Shown here piece by piece: positions 1 to 5,187 of a stretch of 5,187 nt of DNA. The notes below the pieces were generated by a model. It did no database searches. It saw nothing but the letters and a program-made list of their open reading frames with translations, and was not told where the DNA came from. The stretch covers positions 1-5,187 of the forward strand of contig JAOIVP010000033.1 in assembly GCA_028224115.1 (NCBI GenBank), read 5' to 3'. This DNA comes from Candidatus Pelagibacter sp. (GTDB taxonomy: Bacteria; Pseudomonadota; Alphaproteobacteria; Pelagibacterales; Pelagibacteraceae). Both the position numbers and the translations under genes were made by a program. Position 1 is the first letter of the stretch; every line of letters begins with the position of its first letter.

Positions 1-980
1 ATGCAGAAACGATGCTTCAAGAAGCAAATGGAAACGTTGATGCAAAAACATTTCAAGAAAATGGATGTATAGTAGGAGTGAATAATGCTTCCTTTGAAGT
101 TTCGAAAGGAGAAATGTTAGTTGTAATGGGTTTATCAGGCTCTGGAAAATCAACTTTATTAAGATGTATTTCAAGATTAACAGATGCTACTGGTGGAAAA
201 ATTTTTATAGAAGGTCAAGATTTACTCTCATTAAATAATAAAGAGCTAATTGATATTAGAAGAAACAAAATGGGAATGGTATTTCAAAGCTTTGCATTGC
301 TTCCCCATAAAACAGTTTTAGAAAATATTGTATTTCCACTTCAAATTAAAGGAGTTGAAGACCAAGAAAGCATTAATAAAGCTATGGAAATGGTGAAGCT
401 TGTTGGCCTTGATGGGAGAGAAAATTATTTTCCAAGAGAGCTTTCTGGTGGACAGCAGCAAAGAGTAGGGATTGCTCGGTCATTAGCTGTTGAACCTGAT
501 ATTTGGTTTTTAGATGAACCATTTTCTGCATTAGACCCATTAATTAGAAAAGAAATGCAAGATGAGTTTTTAAGGCTTCAAGAAAAATTACAAAAAACAA
601 TTATGTTTATTACTCATGATTTTGATGAAGCATTAAAACTTGCTGATCGAATTGCAATTATGAAAGATGGAATAATAGAGCAGCTTGATACACCAGCTAA
701 CATTGTATTAAATCCAGCAACTGAGTATGTAAGAAAATTTACTGAAGAAGTTCCTAGAGAAAAGGTATTAAAAATAGAAGATATTATGGACAAACCCCAT
801 AGTGAAAATTTAAGTGATTTAAAAGTTTCGAAGGATGAAATAATTGAAAATGTTGCTGAAAAGATTTTAAATCAAGAAAAATCTGTTGGTGTTATAGATA
901 AAAATAATCAAATTGTTGGAACCGTTCAGCCTTCAAAAATAATTAATACTGTTTTTGGTGGAAAAAAAAATAATGATTAA
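1..980 (+). CDS. tmoW: ABC importer ATP-binding subunit, TMAO/glycine betaine type (5' partial)
   Basis: This is the nucleotide-binding subunit of a ProV-like importer that powers uptake of a quaternary or methylated amine across the inner membrane. The reading frame is open to the left edge (codons A-E-T precede the ATG at 12), and ProV-type proteins normally have a few dozen residues before the Walker A region, so the true start is probably upstream and ATG-12 is internal. Numbering from that ATG: Walker A GLSGSGKS 40-47, Q-loop Q92, ABC signature LSGGQQQR 144-151, Walker B ending D168-E169, SALD D-loop 172-175, H-loop H202. All key residues are intact, so it should be an active ATPase. Residues 254-315 (IEDIMDKP...VGVIDKNNQIVG) look like one shortened CBS-like regulatory domain, where classical ProV has a CBS pair. 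The stop is 3 bases before the permease, so the two are one operon. The TMAO assignment rests on the adjacent Tmm; glycine betaine, proline betaine or choline are alternatives. Confidence 0.85.
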   Translation, partial: AETMLQEANGNVDAKTFQENGCIVGVNNASFEVSKGEMLVVMGLSGSGKSTLLRCISRLTDATGGKIFIEGQDLLSLNNKELIDIRRNKMGMVFQSFALLPHKTVLENIVFPLQIKGVEDQESINKAMEMVKLVGLDGRENYFPRELSGGQQQRVGIARSLAVEPDIWFLDEPFSALDPLIRKEMQDEFLRLQEKLQKTIMFITHDFDEALKLADRIAIMKDGIIEQLDTPANIVLNPATEYVRKFTEEVPREKVLKIEDIMDKPHSENLSDLKVSKDEIIENVAEKILNQEKSVGVIDKNNQIVGTVQPSKIINTVFGGKKNND

Positions 981-983
981 AAT

Positions 984-3137
984 ATGGAACTATTAAAAAA
1001 ATATCCAAAGTTATTTCAATGGCTATTTTTATTGATTGTATTTTTTTTTCTATGCTTTGCAATTGATGTTCCTGAAACCTACAAGTTTATAAGAGGTCAA
1101 GCTGAATTTATTAAAGATCCAAATCAAAGTAGTTATACTTTATTTGGTGCTGAAGTAAGATATTACGCTTTTGATGTTTTTTGGAGATTACCACCTCTTT
1201 TGGGATGGTTGCCTATTTGGATAAATGACTCTTTATTTTTTTTGATGAATGAGTGGATGCCAATGGAGTTTTGGAATGAAAATACTCAATCATATAAAAC
1301 TAGACCTCTAGTTCTTCAATTAACACGAAATATCACAGCGTTTATGACATTTCTTATCGAACTAATTAGAGAAGTTATATTAGGAGGCGTCCAAACAGTT
1401 GTTACATTTACTAGTTGGGATTGGATAGGAGCGAATCCATGGGCAAAATTACCAGGATTACCTTGGACAATTGTTGCAGCAGGCGCGGTAATACTTGGAT
1501 ATAATTTGAGCGGAAAAGGCTTAGCCATATTTGCTGGTATAGTCATGATTTATATTTCCATATTTGGTCAATGGAAACCATCGATGCAAACTCTTTCTTT
1601 TATATTAGTTGCAGCACCACTTTCTTTTATTTTTGGTTTGGGCTTAGGTATTGCGGCATTCAAAAGTAAACGAGTTGAAAAAGCATTGTATCCAATACTT
1701 TTAGTTATGCAAACTATGCCTCAATATGCTGTGTTAGTTCCTGCAATTGTTTTGTTTGGTGTAGGTGATCATGCGGCTGTAATTATAACTATGGTTGTTG
1801 CAGTTCCTCCAATGATACTATTAACCTTATTGGGTCTAAGAGGAATATCTCCTGAGGTTATTGAAGCAGGTAAAATGAGCGGATGTAGTAATTGGCAATT
1901 GATGTCCAAAGTATTAATTCCAACAGCTAGAAGAGATATTTTAATTGGAGTTAACCAGGTTATCATGGTTTGTTTTTCAATGGCAGTTATATCAGCTTTC
2001 ATAGGCGCAAAAGGTTTAGGATTTAATTTATTGTTAGCACTAAATCAGCTTAACATTGGATTAGCATTAGAAGCAGGACTATGTATTAGTTTGATTGCAA
2101 TACTTTTGGATAAAATGTCTTTAGCTTGGGCAAATAAACAAATTGATTATTTTGGCAACTTAACTTTCTTTCAACGTCATAAAAATACATTCTTTTTTGG
2201 CGTAGCAGTAATATTGGGAATATTATTTGCATACTTTGGATCTTTTTATTTTAAAGAGGGCTATAATTATCTTTTTGAAGTCCCACACAATAAAGGAATA
2301 TCAACAGCTGATTTTTGGAATAAAGGTGTTGATTGGATTTTTGATACTTTCTTTGTATACATAAAAGCATTTAACACTTGGTTGATTGTAGATGTGCTTC
2401 AGCCAATGCGTGCTTTGTATTTAAGAATGCCTGCCGTAGCAACATTGGTTTTAGTAGTAGGGGCGGGATATATAATTGGCGGTGTTCGATCTGCTTTAGT
2501 TGTTTGTGGATTGACATTATTTATAGCATTAAGCCCATGGTGGGATAGAGCTTTAGTTACAACTTACATGGCAACTTTTGGAGTTATTATATCTTGTATA
2601 ATCGGATTTACAGTTGGTACTTTGTGTTTTCAGAATAAAAGTTCAGCAAGTTTTATGTTGGGAGTTTGTGATATTTTTCAAACTTTTCCTTCATTTGTAT
2701 ATTTAATACCTGTAATGATGCTTTTTGGAATAACAGATACATCTGTATTAATTGCAGTAATAGTTTATGCAACTATACCTGCAACAAGATATACTATTGA
2801 GGGTTTAAGAAGTGTTCCAACTGCATTACATGATGCTGCAACAATGTCGGGCGTAACTAAATTTCAAAGATTATTTAAAATAGAATTTCCTCTTGCTTTT
2901 CCACATATGATGCTTGGATTAAATCAAACGATAGTATTCGCTTTATTTATGGTGATTATTGGCGCATTTATTGGAACAGAGGATCTGGGGCAATATATTT
3001 TAAAAGCCTTATCTGATAAAAATGGTGCAGGTATAGGATTAACATTAGGAATCTGTGTTGCGTTTATAGGATTAATTTTTGATAATCTAATTAGAACCTG
3101 GGTAGACCAAAGAAAGAAACACCTTGGAATAAGTTAA
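984..3137 (+). CDS. tmoV: Two-domain ABC importer permease, TMAO/glycine betaine type
   Basis: Inner-membrane permease of the same importer, 717 residues, about twice the length of a classical ProW. It has two tandem binding-protein-dependent permease units. Unit 1 has QTMPQYAVLVPAIVLFG at 243-259 and the EAA loop EAGKMSG at 294-300; unit 2 has QTFPSFVYLIPVMMLFG at 566-582 and DAATMSG at 617-623. Each EAA loop is followed by the same pattern (GVNQVIM / GLNQTIV, then AFIGAKGLG / AFIGTEDLG). Each unit is preceded by an aromatic-rich stretch that is probably outside the membrane (about 29-110 and 421-480), and hydrophobic segments are abundant throughout, with a first membrane segment at 11-28. 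One chain can therefore supply both halves of the translocation pore, which fits the single permease gene beside a single ATPase gene. The ATG at 984 follows the ATPase stop by 3 bases, in the same frame, with no convincing Shine-Dalgarno; translational coupling is likely. Large double permeases of this kind occur in marine TMAO and betaine importers; the exact substrate is inferred from the neighbouring Tmm. Confidence 0.85.
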   Translation: MELLKKYPKLFQWLFLLIVFFFLCFAIDVPETYKFIRGQAEFIKDPNQSSYTLFGAEVRYYAFDVFWRLPPLLGWLPIWINDSLFFLMNEWMPMEFWNENTQSYKTRPLVLQLTRNITAFMTFLIELIREVILGGVQTVVTFTSWDWIGANPWAKLPGLPWTIVAAGAVILGYNLSGKGLAIFAGIVMIYISIFGQWKPSMQTLSFILVAAPLSFIFGLGLGIAAFKSKRVEKALYPILLVMQTMPQYAVLVPAIVLFGVGDHAAVIITMVVAVPPMILLTLLGLRGISPEVIEAGKMSGCSNWQLMSKVLIPTARRDILIGVNQVIMVCFSMAVISAFIGAKGLGFNLLLALNQLNIGLALEAGLCISLIAILLDKMSLAWANKQIDYFGNLTFFQRHKNTFFFGVAVILGILFAYFGSFYFKEGYNYLFEVPHNKGISTADFWNKGVDWIFDTFFVYIKAFNTWLIVDVLQPMRALYLRMPAVATLVLVVGAGYIIGGVRSALVVCGLTLFIALSPWWDRALVTTYMATFGVIISCIIGFTVGTLCFQNKSSASFMLGVCDIFQTFPSFVYLIPVMMLFGITDTSVLIAVIVYATIPATRYTIEGLRSVPTALHDAATMSGVTKFQRLFKIEFPLAFPHMMLGLNQTIVFALFMVIIGAFIGTEDLGQYILKALSDKNGAGIGLTLGICVAFIGLIFDNLIRTWVDQRKKHLGIS

Positions 3138-3158
3138 GGTTATAATTTAAAAACAAAT

Positions 3159-4601
3159 TTATTTATTTAAAAAAGTTTTCAAAGAATCATCCATTGCAGT
3201 TTCCCACGGAGTGTGATGCACCGGGGCAACCGAACCTGTAACGGGTGAAGAAAAAGATTTATTTCTATAAGTCATAATATCTTCTACTTTATGATGTTCC
3301 CATTCTTTAAAATGTTTTCTAATTAATTCAAAATCTATTTTAGGATAGTCAGATAAGCTGTGAAGTTCTTTTGTATATTCAGTTTGAAAATCAATCATTT
3401 GATCTGGATTCTCTAGCTTTTCTTCCATCCCTACCCACTTTTTTATATCTTTTTCGATTTCAGAATTATCTGGAATTTTAATTTTATTCATAATCACATC
3501 TCTTGCAAACCAAGCTTGACAATCAAACATATTAAATGTGTGAAATTGGTCTTGCATACCAAGATATAAAAGTTTGGGATTGTTTTGCCAAACCACACCT
3601 TTGTATAGCATTGGTGGATATAATCTATTTGTTGTTTGAAGCTTTAATTCTTCTGACAAAAATGGAAAATGATGAAGATAACCAGTACATAAAATTATTG
3701 CATCAGCTTCTTGTTCATGACCATCTTTAAAAATTGCTTTTCCACCTTCAAGTTTGTCAAGATGAAAAACTTCTTTCATTCCTTTTGGCCATTTAAATCC
3801 CATCGGATTATGCCTGTAGCCTATGGTTACACTTTTAGCTCCATACTTATGACATTGAAGAGCAACATCTTCAGCAGAATAACTGCTACCTAAAACTACA
3901 ACATTCTTATTTCTAAATTCTTCTGCATCTCTAAAATCATGTGAGTGCATAATTCTTCCAGGAAAAGATTTCATTCCAGGATATTCTGGAATGAAAGGCA
4001 CCGAGAAGTGACCAGTTGAAACTACCACATAGTCAAATATATCTTTTGATATTTGGTTATTTTTTTTATCACGGTAAGTAACTTCAAATTTTTCACCATC
4101 AAATAAGGTATTTGTTACAGTATGATTAAATTTTACTTTATCTTTTAGATTACCTTTTTTGACTCTACCTAGTATGTAATCATAAAGAACTTCTCTTGGA
4201 GGAAAAGAGGGAATTGGTTTACCAAAATGTTCATCAAAAGAATAATCAGCAAATTCTAAACATTCCTTTGGTCCATTTGACCAAAGATATCTATACATAC
4301 TATTTGGAACTGGATCTCCATATTGATCAGAGCCTGTTCTCCAACTATAATTCCAAAGACCACCCCAATCATCTTGCTTATCAAAACAGACTATTTCAGG
4401 GATTTTTTCACCTTTTTTTTCAGCTTGTTCAAATGCTCTAAGCATTGATAAACCACAAGGTCCAGCACCAATTATAGCAACTTTTATCAAATTATCCTCT
4501 AAATGAGTTCCAACAATTGTGACATCGTTTTTATTCTCAATACAAGGGACTGCAAAAGCGGATCCCATTGCACCAGCACCAATTATTAATATTTTTTTCA
4601 T
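3159..4601 (-). CDS. tmm: Trimethylamine monooxygenase (flavin-containing) with a GpsA-like N-terminal extension
   Basis: Flavin-dependent monooxygenase that oxidises trimethylamine to TMAO with NADPH and O2 in the cytoplasm; family members also oxidise dimethyl sulfide. In the 480-residue frame: FAD Rossmann motif GAGPCG 45-50, Tmm-like stretch MYRYLWSNGPKE 102-113, FMO signature F213-x-G215-x3-H219-x3-F223, NADPH motif GSSYSAED 238-245, CTGY 305-308, and a Tmm-like C-terminus VAPVHHTPW 458-466. Recalled bacterial Tmm proteins match along the length, including GMQDQ 348-352, FNMFD 356-360 and DIMTYRN 441-447. They begin only a few residues before the FAD motif; here about 39 extra residues come first and resemble the start of glycerol-3-phosphate dehydrogenase. 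Starting at the in-frame TTG at 4490 would give 443 residues, about the normal Tmm size. The ATG at 4601 is 9 bases after the glpK stop with no clear ribosome-binding site, suggesting co-transcription with glycerol kinase. The function is well supported; which start is used is not settled. Confidence 0.9.
   Translation of the reverse strand: MKKILIIGAGAMGSAFAVPCIENKNDVTIVGTHLEDNLIKVAIIGAGPCGLSMLRAFEQAEKKGEKIPEIVCFDKQDDWGGLWNYSWRTGSDQYGDPVPNSMYRYLWSNGPKECLEFADYSFDEHFGKPIPSFPPREVLYDYILGRVKKGNLKDKVKFNHTVTNTLFDGEKFEVTYRDKKNNQISKDIFDYVVVSTGHFSVPFIPEYPGMKSFPGRIMHSHDFRDAEEFRNKNVVVLGSSYSAEDVALQCHKYGAKSVTIGYRHNPMGFKWPKGMKEVFHLDKLEGGKAIFKDGHEQEADAIILCTGYLHHFPFLSEELKLQTTNRLYPPMLYKGVVWQNNPKLLYLGMQDQFHTFNMFDCQAWFARDVIMNKIKIPDNSEIEKDIKKWVGMEEKLENPDQMIDFQTEYTKELHSLSDYPKIDFELIRKHFKEWEHHKVEDIMTYRNKSFSSPVTGSVAPVHHTPWETAMDDSLKTFLNK
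4462..4586 (-). repeat. 14-bp direct repeat pair flanking the GpsA/Tmm junction
   Basis: The 14-base word ATAATTGGTGCTGG occurs on the minus strand at 4586-4573 and again at 4475-4462, exactly 111 bases (37 codons) apart. The first copy encodes I-I-G-A-G of the dehydrogenase Rossmann motif and the second the same residues of the FAD motif of Tmm. Both copies are in the same reading frame, so recombination between them would cleanly remove 37 codons. Shared motif and codon bias alone may explain the identity. Confidence 0.8.
4485..4601 (-). pseudogene. gpsA: 5' remnant of NAD(P)-dependent glycerol-3-phosphate dehydrogenase, fused in frame to tmm
   Basis: The first 39 codons of the tmm frame encode a dinucleotide-binding beta-alpha-beta unit: MKKILIIGAGAMGSAFAVP, with GxGxxG at residues 8-13, then ENKNDVTIVGTHLED. 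The GAGAMGSA motif, the spacing to the second strand (DVTIVGT) and the following HLED are typical of the N-terminus of GpsA-type dehydrogenases, which reduce dihydroxyacetone phosphate or oxidise glycerol 3-phosphate. A complete enzyme is over 300 residues; everything after about residue 39, including substrate-binding and catalytic parts, is missing and Tmm follows directly. The position 9 bases after glycerol kinase is where a glycerol-3-phosphate dehydrogenase gene would make sense. I infer a truncated operon member. It cannot be a working dehydrogenase. An alternative is that it is now simply an N-terminal extension of Tmm. The family resemblance is judged by eye. Confidence 0.75.
4491..4500 (-). 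promoter_or_regulatory. Possible internal ribosome-binding site for a TTG start of tmm
   Basis: On the minus strand AGAGGA (4500-4495) is followed by TAAT and then TTG at 4490-4488, which is in frame with tmm and lies five codons before the FAD motif (L-I-K-V-A-I-I-G). This is a better Shine-Dalgarno-like match than anything before the ATG at 4601. The spacing is short and TTG is a weak start, so use of this site is a hypothesis; initiation here would give a normal-length 443-residue Tmm without the GpsA-like part. Confidence 0.35.
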
Positions 4602-4620
4602 AAGCTAAAATTAAGCTAAA
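4601..4620 (-). repeat. Short direct repeat across the glpK/tmm junction
   Basis: The 9-base word TAAGCTAAA (plus-strand orientation) is present at 4601-4609 and 4612-4620. On the minus strand the repeats cover the last codons and stop of glpK and the spacer up to the ATG of the fused gene. It may mark a small duplication at the gene boundary; it can also be chance in such AT-rich DNA. Confidence 0.6.
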
Positions 4621-5187
4621 GTTTTTCTAATTGCTTGTTGCCACCCTTGCAATAAGTTATTTCTTAATTTTTTGTTTATTTTAGGGGTAAAAATGGCTTC
4701 GTTTTTCCATTTATATTTTATTTCTTCTAATGACTTAAATTCACCCGCCTGGTATCCTGCAAAAAAAGCAACTCCTAATGCTGTTGTTTCTTGAATAACT
4801 GGTCTAAGTACTTTGGTATTTAAAATATCTGATAAAAACTGAGCAAACCAATTATTAGCAACCATACCTCCGTCAACTTTAATAAGTATAGGTTTAGATC
4901 CATCTTTTCTCATTGCCTCAAACAAATCATAACTTTGATAAGCAACTGACTCTATTACGGCTCTAACTAAATTTTTCCAATCTGAATTTCTAGTTAAACC
5001 AGTTATTAAGCCTCTTGATTCAGAATTCCAGTAGGGGGCACCCAAACCAGTAAAAGCAGGAACAACATAAATTCCATCATTACTTTTTTTTGATTTTACT
5101 ATTTTTTCTGTTTCATAAGCATTATCTATTAATCTAATTTTGTCTCTTAACCATTGAACACCTGCCCCTGCAATAAAGATAGAGCCT
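4611..5187 (-). CDS. glpK: Glycerol kinase, C-terminal part (5' end outside the window)
   Basis: FGGY-family kinase that phosphorylates glycerol to sn-glycerol 3-phosphate with ATP in the cytoplasm. The window holds the last 191 codons of a protein normally about 500 residues long; the frame is open through the right edge at 5186, so the start lies beyond it. In the partial protein: [15 protein letters not shown] 1-15, [14 protein letters not shown] 40-53 (a glycerol kinase hallmark), the FGGY-type stretch GLITGLTRN with ESVAYQ 79-84, the nucleotide-binding VDGGMVANN 104-112, and [11 protein letters not shown] 134-144. No internal stop or frameshift is seen, and the C-terminal length is normal. 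A TTG at 5045 could be mistaken for a start but is the leucine of FTGLGAP. It is followed after 9 bases by the GpsA-like start of the tmm frame, so the two are probably co-transcribed, and glpK is the upstream gene. Confidence 0.95.
   Translation of the reverse strand, partial: GSIFIAGAGVQWLRDKIRLIDNAYETEKIVKSKKSNDGIYVVPAFTGLGAPYWNSESRGLITGLTRNSDWKNLVRAVIESVAYQSYDLFEAMRKDGSKPILIKVDGGMVANNWFAQFLSDILNTKVLRPVIQETTALGVAFFAGYQAGEFKSLEEIKYKWKNEAIFTPKINKKLRNNLLQGWQQAIRKTLA

Noticed and set aside
973..996. A short leader peptide frame at the ATG at 973 between ATPase and permease
   Set aside because: It ends after seven codons, overlaps the ATPase stop and has no ribosome-binding site.
1316..2002. 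Two minus-strand open frames of 76 and 77 codons inside the permease gene
   Set aside because: They lie antisense within a clearly real permease gene, have no recognisable motifs and no start context; they are shadows.
3138..3190. AT-only imperfect inverted repeat between the convergent genes (TTTAAAAACAAAT ... ATTTATTTAAA) as a bidirectional terminator
   Set aside because: No G-C stem is present, the pairing is imperfect, and such palindromes are common in DNA this AT-rich.
3536..4441. Three plus-strand open frames of 60-81 codons opposite the monooxygenase gene
   Set aside because: All are antisense to conserved Tmm motifs and show no protein-like features.
4490..4520. A promoter for tmm (TTGTTG then GATAAT) within the GpsA-like segment
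   Set aside because: The spacer is only 14 bases and the -10-like box abuts the TTG codon, leaving no room for a leader; AT-rich DNA gives many such matches.
4611..5045. A separate 144-residue gene starting at TTG 5045
   Set aside because: The frame continues to the window edge with glycerol kinase sequence ([18 protein letters not shown]), so TTG is an internal leucine codon.

Overview
The window is AT-rich (clearly more than two-thirds A+T by eye), densely coding, with gaps of only 3, 21 and 9 bases between genes and weak or absent Shine-Dalgarno sites. Together with the gene content this points to a streamlined marine alphaproteobacterium, most likely SAR11 (Pelagibacterales). That placement is inferred from composition and gene families; no marker gene is present.

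Layout: (1) positions 1-980, plus strand: the ATP-binding subunit of a quaternary-amine/betaine-type ABC importer, with its extreme 5' end outside the window. (2) 984-3137, plus strand: a large permease subunit of the same importer that carries two complete transmembrane permease units in one chain. (3) 3159-4601, minus strand, convergent with the transporter: a flavin-containing monooxygenase that closely resembles trimethylamine monooxygenase (Tmm). (4) 4611-5187, minus strand: the C-terminal 191 residues of glycerol kinase (GlpK), immediately upstream of the monooxygenase in the same transcriptional direction.

The transporter and Tmm make a coherent methylamine module: Tmm oxidises trimethylamine to trimethylamine N-oxide (TMAO) with NADPH and O2, and the adjacent importer is best read as the TMAO uptake system (TmoW/TmoV type). 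A substrate-binding protein (TmoX) and TMAO demethylase (Tdm) are not in the window.

The most unusual point is the monooxygenase N-terminus. Its first about 39 residues are not Tmm sequence but look like the start of an NAD(P)-dependent glycerol-3-phosphate dehydrogenase (GpsA family), joined in frame just before the FAD-binding Rossmann motif. Because glycerol kinase lies 9 bases upstream, this looks like a glycerol operon (glpK-gpsA) whose second gene was cut after 39 codons and replaced by tmm. The enzyme is either made as a small fusion or is initiated at an internal TTG that has its own Shine-Dalgarno-like sequence. No stretch over 21 bases lacks a gene; no tRNA, rRNA, CRISPR or insertion sequence was seen.
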